DNA from: Candidatus Halocynthiibacter alkanivorans
GTDB taxonomy: Bacteria > Pseudomonadota > Alphaproteobacteria > Rhodobacterales > Rhodobacteraceae
Length of the DNA stretch: 64,000 nucleotides
Assembly: GCF_003333265.1 (NCBI RefSeq)
Contig: NZ_QOLB01000112.1
Span: forward strand, 46,510 to 110,509
Direction: 5' to 3'
Below the pieces are notes generated by a model, which saw only the letters and a program-made list of their open reading frames with translations, had not been told where the DNA came from and did not search any database. A program made the position numbers and the translations under genes. How positions within the stretch are numbered: the first letter of the stretch is position 1; the number at the start of each line of letters is the position of its first letter. This document shows positions 9,745 to 18,867 of this stretch, piece after piece.

Positions 9745-11877
9745 ATGTTTAACGAAGTGAAAAAATCGATCGAGTGGGGCGAAGAAACGCTCACTCTGGA
9801 AACGGGCAAAGTGGCCCGTCAGGCCGACGGATCTGTGATCGCCACTCTGGGCGAAACATCTGTCATGGCCAACGTGACTTTTGCCCGCAAGCAAAAGCCG
9901 GGTCAGGACTTTTTCCCGCTGACCGTTCACTACCAGGAAAAATATTACGCAGCCGGCAAAGTGCCAGGCGGCTTTTTCAAACGCGAAGCACGTCCGACCG
10001 AAAAAGAGACGCTGACTGCGCGTCTTATTGACCGTCCGATCCGTCCGCTGTTTGTGCCCGGCTTCAAAAACGAAGTTCTGGTGATGTGTACCGTTCTGTC
10101 CCACGATCTGGAAAACGATCCTGATGTTGTGGCGATGATCGCAGCCTCTGCAGCGCTGACCATTTCCGGCGCACCTTTCATGGGCCCGATTGCCTGTGCG
10201 CGTGTTGGTTTTGTTGATGGCGAATATGTGCTGAACCCGACCGTTGATGACATGCACGACCTGCGCAACAAACCCGAGCAGCGTCTCGACCTGATTGTTG
10301 CCGGTACCAAAGACGCGGTGATGATGGTTGAATCCGAAGCTTATGAGCTGTCGGAAGCTGAGATTCTGGGTGCGGTCAACTTTGCCCACGCTTCGATCCA
10401 GCCTGTCATCGACCTGATCATCGATCTGGCCGAAGACACTGCCAAAGAGCCGTTTGCTTTTGACGCGCCTGACTACAGCGAGCTGTCTGCTGCTGTGACC
10501 GCTGCTGGTGACACCGCCATGCGTGCGGCTTTTGCCATCGCTGACAAACAAGAACGCACCGCCGCGGTTTCCGCTGCCCGCGATCTGATCAAAGCCGCTC
10601 TGAGCGAAGAACAGCTGGCTGATGCCAACCTGGGTTCTGCTCTGAAGAAACTCGAAGCCGGCATCCTGCGCGGCGACGTGGTGAAAACCGGTATCCGGAT
10701 CGACGGTCGTAAGACCAACGAAATCCGCGGCATCGTTGCGGAAACCGGCTTCCTGCCGCGTACCCATGGCTCCGCCCTGTTCACCCGTGGTGAAACTCAG
10801 GGTCTGGTTGTGACCACGCTGGGCACCGGTGACGACGAGCAGATGATCGACGCGCTGCACGGCACCTACCGTTCCAACTTCATGCTGCACTATAACTTCC
10901 CTCCCTACTCGGTGGGTGAAGTTGGTCGTGTGTCCGGCCCTGGCCGTCGTGAAATCGGTCACGGTAAACTGGCATGGCGTGCGCTTCAGGCGGTTCTGCC
11001 TGCGGCCACTGATTTCCCTTACACGCTGCGCGTCGTATCCGAGATCACCGAATCCAACGGCTCTTCTTCCATGGCGTCTGTCTGTGGTGGTTCGCTGTCG
11101 ATGATGGATGCTGGTGTGCCTCTGAAAGCACCGGTAGCCGGTGTTGCCATGGGTCTGATCCTGGAAGACAGCGGCGACTATGCCATCCTGTCCGACATCC
11201 TGGGTGACGAAGATCACCTCGGCGACATGGACTTCAAAGTGGCAGGTACCGAAAACGGCATCACGTCGCTGCAGATGGACATCAAGATCGCAGGCATCAC
11301 GCCCGCAATCATGGAACAGGCGCTGGCGCAGGCCAAAGAGGGCCGGTTGCACATCCTCGGTGAGATGAACAAAGCGCTGTCCGGCGCTGCGGAATTCTCG
11401 GCCCACGCACCCCGCATCGAAACCATGCAGATCCCAACGGATAAAATCCGCGAAGTGATCGGTTCCGGCGGTAAAGTGATCCGTGAGATCGTGGAAGTTT
11501 CCGGCGCCAAGGTCGACATCAACGACGATGGTGTGATCAAGATTGCTTCCGCCAATGGCGAAGCGATCAAAAAGGCCTATGAGATGATCCACTCGATCGT
11601 CGCTGAGCCTGAGCAGGGTCTGGTTTACAAAGGTAAAGTTGTGAAGATCGTCGATTTCGGCGCCTTCGTGAACTTCTTTGGCAAGCGCGACGGCCTGGTG
11701 CACGTGTCCCAGATCGAAAACCGCCGCCTGAACCACCCGTCTGACGTGCTGAAAGAAGGCCAGGAAGTTTTCGTAAAACTGCTGGGCTTTGATGACCGCG
11801 GCAAAGTGCGCCTCGCCATGAAAATGGTCGATCAGGCCACCGGCGAAGAAGTGAGCGAAGACGCCGCCGAGGGTTAA
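9745..11877 (+). CDS. pnp: Polyribonucleotide nucleotidyltransferase (PNPase)
   Basis: A 710-residue PNPase, a 3'-5' phosphorolytic exoribonuclease of the RNA degradosome. Two RNase PH-like domains flank a helical linker. The second holds the active-site block [23 protein letters not shown] domain follows ([20 protein letters not shown]) and then an S1 domain ([29 protein letters not shown]). Length and order are standard. Codon use is noticeably biased to the forms expected of a highly expressed gene. A strong terminator follows. Confidence 0.97.
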   Translation: MFNEVKKSIEWGEETLTLETGKVARQADGSVIATLGETSVMANVTFARKQKPGQDFFPLTVHYQEKYYAAGKVPGGFFKREARPTEKETLTARLIDRPIRPLFVPGFKNEVLVMCTVLSHDLENDPDVVAMIAASAALTISGAPFMGPIACARVGFVDGEYVLNPTVDDMHDLRNKPEQRLDLIVAGTKDAVMMVESEAYELSEAEILGAVNFAHASIQPVIDLIIDLAEDTAKEPFAFDAPDYSELSAAVTAAGDTAMRAAFAIADKQERTAAVSAARDLIKAALSEEQLADANLGSALKKLEAGILRGDVVKTGIRIDGRKTNEIRGIVAETGFLPRTHGSALFTRGETQGLVVTTLGTGDDEQMIDALHGTYRSNFMLHYNFPPYSVGEVGRVSGPGRREIGHGKLAWRALQAVLPAATDFPYTLRVVSEITESNGSSSMASVCGGSLSMMDAGVPLKAPVAGVAMGLILEDSGDYAILSDILGDEDHLGDMDFKVAGTENGITSLQMDIKIAGITPAIMEQALAQAKEGRLHILGEMNKALSGAAEFSAHAPRIETMQIPTDKIREVIGSGGKVIREIVEVSGAKVDINDDGVIKIASANGEAIKKAYEMIHSIVAEPEQGLVYKGKVVKIVDFGAFVNFFGKRDGLVHVSQIENRRLNHPSDVLKEGQEVFVKLLGFDDRGKVRLAMKMVDQATGEEVSEDAAEG

Positions 11878-11902
11878 TCCCGGCGCCTTTTCCGCAAATC
11901 AG

Positions 11903-11934
11903 AAAGCCCCGGTGGAAACACCGGGGCTTTTTTA
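11903..11934 (+). terminator. Terminator after pnp
   Basis: A perfect 12-bp stem (11903-11914 with 11919-11930) closed by a GAAA tetraloop and ending in a T-run, 25 bp past the pnp stop. It also sits just beyond the 3' end of the convergent sulfotransferase gene and may serve both. Confidence 0.93.
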
Positions 11935-11956
11935 TTCGAACTTTGCACCCTCGCGT

Positions 11957-12757
11957 TTAAGCGTAGCTAAAAAGCTCGAAGTCCTTTGCGAAGAGGTCGC
12001 GGATTTTCCGCTTTTGTGGGGCACACAATGTAAACTCCGCACGAGAAGAAGCATTGAATTTGCGCTTCTTCTCCCCTGCCGGCACTGGGTCATCGCAGCC
12101 TGCCATCTCAAAAGCGCGGCGCAGATCCGTTTCGTAGGTCCGGATATCACCTATAATGTCGTATTCAATAACCCCATGCCCTATGTTTATATGCTGGGGA
12201 CGCCAATGAGGATCACAGAAGTAAATCGAGTCTTCGTGGGACTCCCGGACATAATCCAAGAAAACTTCAAAATTGCGTATAATGTCACCGCCCAGTTCAA
12301 AGCCCCGTGCCTTGATTGCCGGCAAATGCCGCTTTGTGCTGGGATGTTTGAGGTCCACAAAGAAATCATAAAAGGCCGATAGCACCCATTCCTCCGGATG
12401 CCGGGTAAAGCAAAATTTGACGCAGTCCGGGTCATGTATAGCGTGCTCATAGGCACGCCAATGAATCTGACCTTGTTTTACCCCGGACGTAACCCGACGC
12501 GCATCTTCAGCAAAATCCCCTTGGTACAGGCGCACGATGTGCTGAGTAGTACTGGTGCTCGCCACTTTGGCGTTTTTGGGGAAAAACAATTTTCCGTCAT
12601 GGCTGAGGATACAATGAGCATACACAACTTGCTTTGCTACCGGCAGGCGCGCCAAACCGCGCCGCGCGCGATAAAGAGGGCTGACGAGGCTGAGAATAGC
12701 CGCTTTGGTGGGATTAATGCGATTGTCTCCGGGGATCGGAATGGCACTGGGCGGCAT
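11957..12757 (-). CDS. Sulfotransferase family 2 domain protein
   Basis: A 266-residue protein resembling Golgi-type carbohydrate sulfotransferases (PF03567-like). The 5'-phosphosulfate-binding segment is FFPKNAKVASTSTTQ (about 57-71), and the 3'-phosphate-binding segment is CFTRHPEEWVLSAFYDFF (about 115-132). Such enzymes move sulfate from PAPS to sugar hydroxyls, so a role in decorating a surface polysaccharide is likely but inferred. Base composition is clearly more AT-rich than the neighbours, which suggests acquisition by transfer. The gene is followed upstream by a sialyltransferase-like gene on the same strand. Confidence 0.75.
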   Translation of the reverse strand: MPPSAIPIPGDNRINPTKAAILSLVSPLYRARRGLARLPVAKQVVYAHCILSHDGKLFFPKNAKVASTSTTQHIVRLYQGDFAEDARRVTSGVKQGQIHWRAYEHAIHDPDCVKFCFTRHPEEWVLSAFYDFFVDLKHPSTKRHLPAIKARGFELGGDIIRNFEVFLDYVRESHEDSIYFCDPHWRPQHINIGHGVIEYDIIGDIRTYETDLRRAFEMAGCDDPVPAGEKKRKFNASSRAEFTLCAPQKRKIRDLFAKDFELFSYA

Positions 12758-12819
12758 TTAGGGACTCTGTTGGATAAGGTCACGCCAGCGTAGAATATCA
12801 GTCCGGACGCTGCAACGCC

Positions 12820-13716
12820 TCATCGCACTTGCACCAACCGATCAGAATAGGGCAGCCCGCGCGTCAGCAGCGCAGATACCCGAGAATACACCTCAATGGT
12901 CACCCCCAGTTTGCCTGCCTGCTCCGCAGCATATTCAAAATGGTTCAGAATACGCTGCTCCGCGCCCACGATGCCGGACGCGGCTTGCGCCCCGTTCTCA
13001 TAGAACCGGGGCCCGTCCGCGTTGGAAAGATCGATACCGGCCAGACCAATACACTCCGGACGCGCCGCAATTGCGAATTGCATGGCACTGAAGGCCACGG
13101 TGCCGGCGGGAATAATGCCCACACCGGGGTCCCGCGAAAAACAGTTTTCACCGGTGCCGGTGACCAATTTTTGTACACTCGCATCGCTGAAACGGCGCCG
13201 CGCCCCGTCAAAGGGTTTGTACAGATTTTCGATAAGGACGATTCGCCGGCCATCGCACCAGGAGGCATCATGGCTCAGAATCGCCCGGATCACCGATGGA
13301 GACAGCAGGAATACCGGATCCCGTGGCAGCTGTTGCAGCATGTTCCCGAAGTGACGCCAGACAAAGCGCTCGTCTTCGATTGCAATCGCAAAGGCCCCCT
13401 GCAACCGGGGCATCAGCGTCACCGCACCGTTCACCAGTAGCGCGGCACTGGCGTCAATTCTGGCGACATCCTGCGATCGCAGCGACGGCCCGGATCCGAA
13501 AATCACCACTTCGCGGCCGACGGCCGCGTAAAATTCAGTCACGGAAAAAAGCGTGCCCGCAGCCTGGCCCTTCCAGAGGATCTGTCCCGGCGTGTTGTGT
13601 TGCGCCCGGATCAGTTTCAGGAAAGGCCAGTTGTCTTGCCAATGCGCCCGTCGTCGCCCGAAAAGCAACTGGAAGCCGAGTTTGATTATTTTTCGGGCGA
13701 CGGGCCGGTCATGCAT
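12820..13716 (-). CDS. Sialyltransferase (GT42)/DUF115-like putative glycosyltransferase
   Basis: A 298-residue protein. A Rossmann-type start REVVIFGSGPSLRSQDVARI (about 68-87) is followed by LLVNGAV, and later by GTVAFSAMQFAIAARPECIGLAGIDLS. That arrangement (G.GPSL at the start, then a small-residue helix, then GIDL) is like GT42 sialyltransferases and DUF115/MptE-type proteins. I could not identify the catalytic histidine with confidence. Proximity to a sulfotransferase suggests glycan assembly. It starts 9 bp after the peroxiredoxin stop, so it may be read from that gene's transcript. Alternative: a family-specific hypothetical protein with the same fold. Confidence 0.5.
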   Translation of the reverse strand: MHDRPVARKIIKLGFQLLFGRRRAHWQDNWPFLKLIRAQHNTPGQILWKGQAAGTLFSVTEFYAAVGREVVIFGSGPSLRSQDVARIDASAALLVNGAVTLMPRLQGAFAIAIEDERFVWRHFGNMLQQLPRDPVFLLSPSVIRAILSHDASWCDGRRIVLIENLYKPFDGARRRFSDASVQKLVTGTGENCFSRDPGVGIIPAGTVAFSAMQFAIAARPECIGLAGIDLSNADGPRFYENGAQAASGIVGAEQRILNHFEYAAEQAGKLGVTIEVYSRVSALLTRGLPYSDRLVQVR

Positions 13717-13725
13717 CCTGAATGT

Positions 13726-14379
13726 CTATTCCGGATTTTTGGCAAAGCGCAGGTAGGGCAGTTTTTTGTCGAGCGTGCCGTATTTGGCTTCGGCGGCAGC
13801 GTCATCCAGAGACATGGCGACGATCACGTCTTCACCGACCTGCCAGTTGGCGGGGGTGGCGATTGGCACGCCATAGGTTTTCTGCAGCGCGTCCAGCGCC
13901 CGCAGCACTTCAGCAAAGTTGCGGCCGATGGTCATCGGATAGGTCATCGACAGTTTCAGCTGTTTGTCCGGACCAATGATAAACACCGAGCGCACGGTGG
14001 CGCTGTCGGCGGGGGTGCGGCCATCGGGCATGTAGGCCTCAGCGGGCAGCATGTCAAAAGCTTTGGACACTTCCAGCCCGGCGTCGGCGATGATCGGGAA
14101 AGTGGCTTTGCTACCGGCAAAGCTTTCGATATCGCCTTTCCATTTTTTGTGATCTTCCACCCCATCCACCGAGACGCCAATCACTTTGGTGCCGCGTTTG
14201 GCCCATTCATCTGCCAGTCGTGCCACAGCGCCGAATTCGGTGGTGCAGACCGGGGTGAAATCTTTGGGGTGGGAAAACAGGATTGTCCAGCTGTCGCCGA
14301 TCCAGTCATGCAGAGAAAAATCTCCCTGATCTGTGGAAACGGAGAGATCGGGGATGGTGTCATTGATGCGAAGGGCCAT
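13726..14379 (-). CDS. 1-Cys peroxiredoxin (Prx6 type)
   Basis: A 217-residue thiol peroxidase. The peroxidatic motif is HPKDFTPVCTTEFG with Cys45, and this is the only cysteine in the protein, so it belongs to the 1-Cys Prx6 group rather than 2-Cys AhpC. KVIGVSVDGVEDHKKW and TYPMTIGRNFAEVLRALDALQ are typical of the group, as is the C-terminal dimerisation extension. It reduces peroxides with an external thiol in the cytoplasm. No OxyR-like site was recognised upstream. Confidence 0.93.
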   Translation of the reverse strand: MALRINDTIPDLSVSTDQGDFSLHDWIGDSWTILFSHPKDFTPVCTTEFGAVARLADEWAKRGTKVIGVSVDGVEDHKKWKGDIESFAGSKATFPIIADAGLEVSKAFDMLPAEAYMPDGRTPADSATVRSVFIIGPDKQLKLSMTYPMTIGRNFAEVLRALDALQKTYGVPIATPANWQVGEDVIVAMSLDDAAAEAKYGTLDKKLPYLRFAKNPE

Positions 14380-14542
14380 GAGACGTCCTATCAGGCAAAA
14401 GGTTGTGTGTTGAAAAATACAGATAGGCGCAGATTAACGTATTTCACCCGGCGGGCCAGCGGTAATCGCGCGAATGTGACTGCCGGCCAGCGCGGCGAAC
14501 GCCACCGGGAGCCGCCGCAGCCACGTGGCAGCGCCTTTACGC

Positions 14543-15190
14543 TCAGAACGGCGTTTTTACCTTAAACGTCATACCTTTGCCGCCGTCGGGATGATTGACC
14601 CGCAGGCTTTCGGCATGCAGCATCATCCGTGGCGCCTCCAGCGCGGCACCGCTGGCATAGAACGGATCACCAAGAATGGCATGGCCCAGCGCCTGCATAT
14701 GCACCCGCAGTTGATGGGTGCGCCCGGTGCGCGGCATCAGCCGCACCCGTGTCGTGCCCTCTTCAAAGCGCATCACTTTCCAGTCGGTGATCGCCTGTTT
14801 GCCGTTTTCATGATCGACAATCTGCAGCGGGCGGTTGGGCCAGTCGACGAGAAGCGGCAGATCCACCGTGCCTTCTTTTTCCGCCAGCAGCCCGTGCACC
14901 CGGGCGACATAGGTCTTTTTGCTTTTGCGTTCCTCGAACTGCCTGGACAGGTTGCGCTGCGCCGCCGGGGTCAGCGCGAACACCATCACACCAGAGGTGT
15001 CCCGGTCCAGCCGGTGCACCAGCAACGCCTGCGGGAACGCCGCCTGCACCCGGGTCAAAAGACAATCGGCCAGGTGTTCGCCGCGTCCGGGCACTGAGAG
15101 CAGCCCGGCAGGTTTGTTGACCGCCAGCAGCTCATGGTCGTCATGCAGGTATGTCAGCGGCTCTTGCGGGGGGGAATATTCAGCGCTCAT
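14543..15190 (-). CDS. rluA: RluA-family pseudouridine synthase
   Basis: A 215-residue protein with the catalytic motif LLVHRLDRDTSGVMVFAL (second Asp as nucleophile), plus VNKPAGLLSVPGR at the start and RTGRTHQLRVHM later. It has no S4 domain and is short, as in RluA itself, which modifies 23S rRNA U746 and tRNA U32; larger RluC/RluD enzymes are over 300 residues. Exact target is inferred from size. It lies 21 bp downstream of a GFA-fold gene on the same strand. Confidence 0.85.
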   Translation of the reverse strand: MSAEYSPPQEPLTYLHDDHELLAVNKPAGLLSVPGRGEHLADCLLTRVQAAFPQALLVHRLDRDTSGVMVFALTPAAQRNLSRQFEERKSKKTYVARVHGLLAEKEGTVDLPLLVDWPNRPLQIVDHENGKQAITDWKVMRFEEGTTRVRLMPRTGRTHQLRVHMQALGHAILGDPFYASGAALEAPRMMLHAESLRVNHPDGGKGMTFKVKTPF

Positions 15191-15211
15191 GCCCGCCCCA
15201 TAACAGGCGCA

Positions 15212-15610
15212 TCAGTGTTTGTCGAACTGTTGCGGGCCTGGTTCGATGTCATAATAGTCGCCCTTGTCAGTGCAAAAGATATGGCGGTCGGTTTTCAGCC
15301 CGCTGGCACCATCAAGACTGCCGGCAGCGACGGAAACCTGGTCGCGGCCGCGCGTGTCCCAGAACAGGCTGGAGCCGCAGTTCTGACAAAAGCCGCGCCG
15401 GGCCTGATCTGATGAGTCAAACCAGCGCAGGCCGGTGTCATTGGTCAGCACCAGATCGTTGCGCGCCACACTGGTCGCGGCCCAGTAATGCCCTGACGTT
15501 TTACGGCACTGGCTGCAATGGCAGGCCGCCACAGGGCGCAGTGGGCCGTTCAGGGTGAACTGCACCGCGCCACAGAGGCAGGACCCGGTGAGGGTCTTTT
15601 TCTTGATCAT
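15212..15610 (-). CDS. GFA-fold (CENP-V/Gfa) zinc protein, copy A
   Basis: A 132-residue member of the glutathione-dependent formaldehyde-activating (GFA) fold. Zinc ligands are GSCLCGAVQF (10-19), CHCSQCRK, and FCQNCGSSLFW. The N-terminal LTGSCLCGAVQFTLNGPLRP and the C-terminal DYYDIEPGP closely match copy B 180 bp upstream, indicating a tandem duplication. The substrate of this large family is usually unknown; formaldehyde activation should not be assumed. Confidence 0.85.
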   Translation of the reverse strand: MIKKKTLTGSCLCGAVQFTLNGPLRPVAACHCSQCRKTSGHYWAATSVARNDLVLTNDTGLRWFDSSDQARRGFCQNCGSSLFWDTRGRDQVSVAAGSLDGASGLKTDRHIFCTDKGDYYDIEPGPQQFDKH

Positions 15611-15786
15611 ATGTACTCCTTTGCAGAGAGGTTACCCGTCCGGAGAAACCAACCCGGGAAAACGCCCCAGGGCGGTATCACCAAAAACAAATAGCAATGG
15701 CTGCGACCTGTCCAATCTGTTTCACGGCTGCCGCGCCCGAGCCTGCAGGTGAAAGCGGGCTGAATGCGAGCGGAGGTCGACACGCT

Positions 15787-16185
15787 TCAGTAGCTGCCGA
15801 ACTTCACCGGACCCTCTTCGATTTCGTAATAGTCGCCCTTTTCGGCGCAGCAGGTGTGGCGCAGGGTGCTCAGACCGGTTTCCCCGTCAAGGGTGCCAGA
15901 GCCCACCGAGACGGTGTCTTTGTCGTGCCAGTCCCAGAACAGGCTGGAGCCACAGAACTGGCAAAAGCCGCGCCGGGTCTGGGGCGAAGAGTCAAACCAG
16001 CGCAGGCCGGTCTCATTGGTGATGAACAGCCCTTTGCGCGCGACCTCTGTCGCCGACCAGTAATGGCCCGAAGTTTTGCGGCAGCCCCTGCAATGGCAGG
16101 CCACCGATGAGCGCAGCGGTCCGTTCAGAGTAAAGGTGACTGCGCCGCACAGGCAGGATCCGTGTTTTTCATCGTCATCGCTCAT
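15787..16185 (-). CDS. GFA-fold (CENP-V/Gfa) zinc protein, copy B
   Basis: A 132-residue paralogue of copy A with the same zinc-binding cysteines (GSCLCGAVTF, CHCRGCRK, FCQFCGSSLFW) and equal length. Differences are spread throughout, so the duplication is not recent. Its ATG overlaps the stop of the upstream free-methionine sulfoxide reductase (ATGA, 16182-16185), so the two are translationally coupled. That coupling hints at a shared redox or thiol-related job, which is inference. Confidence 0.85.
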   Translation of the reverse strand: MSDDDEKHGSCLCGAVTFTLNGPLRSSVACHCRGCRKTSGHYWSATEVARKGLFITNETGLRWFDSSPQTRRGFCQFCGSSLFWDWHDKDTVSVGSGTLDGETGLSTLRHTCCAEKGDYYEIEEGPVKFGSY

Positions 16186-16646
16186 GTAATCTCCCTGATA
16201 GAAAAGGTCTGTTTCAAAATATCTTGCAGCGCTAATGCATCAGCTTCAGAAAACGCATCCGGCAGGTCGCTGTCCAGATCAAATACGGCGATCACCTGGC
16301 TCATATGGTCAAACACCGGCAGCACCAGTTCTGACCGGGTGGACGAGGCGCAGGCGATATGACCGGGGAAGGCTTCGACATCGGCCACCAACTGTACCTC
16401 GCCAGTGCGCGCCGCTGCGCCACAGACCCCGCGCGAAAACGGGATCACCAGGCAGCCGTGGCCGCCCTGGTAGGGGCCGATTTTTAACAGCTCCGGCGCG
16501 GTGACACGGTAAAACCCGGTCCAGTGAAAACGATCATCGGCGTGGTGTATTTCACAGGCCAGCGTCGCCATCAGCGCGACAGAATCCGTTTCACCTTCGG
16601 TCAGGGAGGCGATGGTTTTGGCAAGGGTGGTGTAGTCGACGCGCAT
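16182..16646 (-). CDS. Free methionine-(R)-sulfoxide reductase (GAF domain)
   Basis: A 154-residue single GAF-domain protein of the fRMsr (YebR) type, which reduces free L-methionine-(R)-sulfoxide with thioredoxin. All three redox cysteines are present with the spacing of the E. coli enzyme: Cys65 (GGHGC), Cys75 (SRGVC) and Cys99 (GHIAC). The blocks KIGPYQGGHG and ELVLPVFDHMSQVIAVFDLDS are typical. Coupled by ATGA overlap to GFA copy B. The catalytic assignment is strong by motif. Confidence 0.9.
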   Translation of the reverse strand: MRVDYTTLAKTIASLTEGETDSVALMATLACEIHHADDRFHWTGFYRVTAPELLKIGPYQGGHGCLVIPFSRGVCGAAARTGEVQLVADVEAFPGHIACASSTRSELVLPVFDHMSQVIAVFDLDSDLPDAFSEADALALQDILKQTFSIREIT

Positions 16647-16775
16647 GGGGAAACCTTATGGCAGGTGGGCGGAACGCCCGGAATGAGGACAGCAGAGAGG
16701 GCAGGTAAGGAGGCGAGCGGACGGGCGGGGCGCAGCCGCAGCACGCGCCGCCCCGGATTTCACGGCTGCGGCGGG

Positions 16776-17942
16776 TTACACCCGTTCAATCGCAATGGCG
16801 GTGCCTTCGCCGCCGCCGATGCAGATGGCGGCGATACCGCGTCTGAGCCCACGTTTTTCCAGCGCGTTGAGCAGCGTCACCATGATACGGGCCCCGGAAG
16901 CGCCGATCGGGTGGCCCAGCGCACAGGCGCCGCCGTTGACGTTGACGTTGACCTTGTCGCGCGGCAGGCCCATCTCCTGCATGAAGGCCATCGGCACCAC
17001 CGCAAAGGCTTCGTTGACCTCCCAGAGATCGACATCCGCCACTGCCCAGCCGAGTTGTTGCAGCAGTTTGCGGGCGGCGGGCACCGGTGCGGTCGGGAAC
17101 AGGGAGGGCGCATGGGCATAGCTGGCGTGGCCCAGGATTCGGGCGCGCGCGCCTGATTTGTCTGAAGACAGCAGCAGCGCCGCAGCCCCGTCGGAAATAG
17201 ACGAAGAATTGGCGGCCGTGACTGTACCGCCCTTACGAAACGCTGGTTTCAGCTGCGGAATTTTCTCTGGCCGCGCCTTGGCAGGCTGCTCATCCGCGGC
17301 AATCACCACCTCGCCCTTGCGGGTCTTCAGCGTCACGGGCGCGATTTCCCCGTCAAATGCGCCGCTTTTCTGTGCTGCCAGCGCGTTGGACAGCGAGTCC
17401 AGTGCATAGGCGTCCTGGTCTTCGCGGCTGAACTGAAAACGCTCGGCGCAGTCTTCGGCAAATGTGCCCATCAGCCGGCCTTTGTCATAGGCATCTTCCA
17501 ACCCGTCGAGGAACATATGATCCACCGTCTGGCCATGACCAAGCCGGGCGCCGCCGCGCATAGACGGCAGCAGATAGGGCGCGTTGCTCATGCTTTCCAT
17601 GCCGCCGGCCACCATGGTCGTGTTCGCGCCCAGCGCGATCTGGTCGTGGGCGATCATCACCGCTTTCATCCCCGAGCCACACATTTTGTTCAGTGTCGTC
17701 GCCGGTACGCTTTCGCCCAGACCGGCAGCAAAGCCCGCCTGACGCGCCGGGGCCTGGCCCTGACCAGCAGGCAGCACACAGCCCATCAGCAGCTCTTCCA
17801 CTGCGCCAGCGTCGGCACCGGCATTTTTCAGCGCGGCTTTGATTGCCGCGCCACCAAGATCTGCGGCGCTGGCGGGCGACAAATCCCCCTGGAAGCCGCC
17901 CATGGGGGTCCGTGCGGCCCCAATAATATATACATCTTTCAT
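16776..17942 (-). CDS. Acetyl-CoA C-acetyltransferase (thiolase)
   Basis: A 388-residue thiolase. Nucleophile Cys88 lies in NKMCGSGMKA; His344 in GGACALGHPIGASG; and the second cysteine Cys374 in CIGGGEGTA. Length and motifs fit biosynthetic thiolases (PhaA/AtoB), which condense two acetyl-CoA; a degradative role is also possible. No phaB or phaC lies alongside, so I give no symbol. It is divergent from the STAS gene. The next gene downstream is the methionine sulfoxide reductase, 130 bp away. Confidence 0.92.
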   Translation of the reverse strand: MKDVYIIGAARTPMGGFQGDLSPASAADLGGAAIKAALKNAGADAGAVEELLMGCVLPAGQGQAPARQAGFAAGLGESVPATTLNKMCGSGMKAVMIAHDQIALGANTTMVAGGMESMSNAPYLLPSMRGGARLGHGQTVDHMFLDGLEDAYDKGRLMGTFAEDCAERFQFSREDQDAYALDSLSNALAAQKSGAFDGEIAPVTLKTRKGEVVIAADEQPAKARPEKIPQLKPAFRKGGTVTAANSSSISDGAAALLLSSDKSGARARILGHASYAHAPSLFPTAPVPAARKLLQQLGWAVADVDLWEVNEAFAVVPMAFMQEMGLPRDKVNVNVNGGACALGHPIGASGARIMVTLLNALEKRGLRRGIAAICIGGGEGTAIAIERV

Positions 17943-18033
17943 TATTTCTCCTCTGCGCTTTGCTGCAGCGCAAACAGATTGGTAACCAATGCGGTTTAAT
18001 TTTTCTCAGGTCAGTGAGGACGGGAGAATGGGT

Positions 18034-18378
18034 ATGGAACTAAATTCTGAAACAATAGGCAACGCGCTTTTGGTCACGGTCTGTGAACCGCGGATCGATG
18101 CGGCAGTTGCCATACAGTTTAAGGACAGGATGCGCGAAGTCAGTGATGGCGGGCCGGACCGGGTGATTCTGGACATGTCGGCAGTGAGTTTCCTCGACAG
18201 CAGTGGTCTTGGCGCTGTGGTGGCGGTGATGAAATTCCTCGGCAAAGAACGCTCGTTTGAGCTGGCCGGGCTGACGCCGACAGTGGCCAAAGTCTTCCGG
18301 CTGACCCGGATGGATTCAATTTTCACCATCCACCCCGACCTTGAAACGGCGATTGCACCACTTGCCAACGCCTCCTGA
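18034..18378 (+). CDS. STAS-domain anti-sigma factor antagonist
   Basis: A 114-residue single STAS domain of the SpoIIAA/RsbV type. The phosphorylation loop VSFLDSSGLGAVVAVM carries the switch serine after Asp. The protein binds a serine kinase/anti-sigma partner when unphosphorylated. Two in-frame ATGs (18028 and 18034) each have a purine-rich site upstream; I chose 18034 because GGGAGA is 6 bases away and the family usually starts with a residue or two before the first strand. The anti-sigma kinase gene follows 48 bp downstream. Confidence 0.85.
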   Translation: MELNSETIGNALLVTVCEPRIDAAVAIQFKDRMREVSDGGPDRVILDMSAVSFLDSSGLGAVVAVMKFLGKERSFELAGLTPTVAKVFRLTRMDSIFTIHPDLETAIAPLANAS

Positions 18379-18426
18379 AGCGGCGACCGGGCTTGCCCGG
18401 GATATCTGAATAAGGGACGACCCCCG

Positions 18427-18867
18427 ATGACAGACGATTTGCGACTTGTTTTTCCAGGCACAACCGTAGCTGTGCGCACAGCGTTGCTGAAAATGGTCGG
18501 CAACCTGCAACAACTGGATCTCGATGCTGAGAAAATCGGATCCATTGAGCTGGTGGTCGCTGAAGCTCTGAACAATATTGTAGAACATGCTTTTGCCGAG
18601 CAGAACGGACGCATTGATCTGCGGCTGACTAACGGGGAGCGCGGGCTGTATTGCGCCATTGAGGACGATGGCAGCCCGATGCCTGACGGGCGGCCTCCGA
18701 TTGGCAACCCGCCCGATCTGAGCGTTGACCTGCAGGACCTGCCCGAAGGCGGTTTCGGCTGGTTCCTGATCCGTGAAATCACCCGCGACCTTGGCTATGA
18801 GCGCGTTGAAAACCACAACCGTCTGACCTTCCGCATCCCGGTGGGCGACGACTTCACCCGCAGTTAA
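18427..18867 (+). CDS. RsbW/SpoIIAB-like anti-sigma ATP-binding kinase
   Basis: A 146-residue GHKL ATPase of the HATPase_c_2 type. Motifs are N-box AEALNNIVEHAF, G1 box EDDGSPMPDG and G2-like GGFGWFLIR. These proteins phosphorylate the STAS antagonist and hold a sigma or other partner. The upstream STAS protein is its likely substrate. No PP2C/SpoIIE phosphatase or sigma factor is in this window, so the output of the switch is unknown. Confidence 0.87.
   Translation: MTDDLRLVFPGTTVAVRTALLKMVGNLQQLDLDAEKIGSIELVVAEALNNIVEHAFAEQNGRIDLRLTNGERGLYCAIEDDGSPMPDGRPPIGNPPDLSVDLQDLPEGGFGWFLIREITRDLGYERVENHNRLTFRIPVGDDFTRS

Noticed and set aside
9733..11736. A 667-residue open frame antisense to pnp
   Set aside because: It mirrors pnp exactly, is rich in His, Gln and Arg as expected of an antisense shadow in biased codons, and has no family motif.
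12820..13716. Calling the gene a proven sialyltransferase
   Set aside because: Only the fold-level motifs are visible and the catalytic His could not be placed, so the call is kept general.
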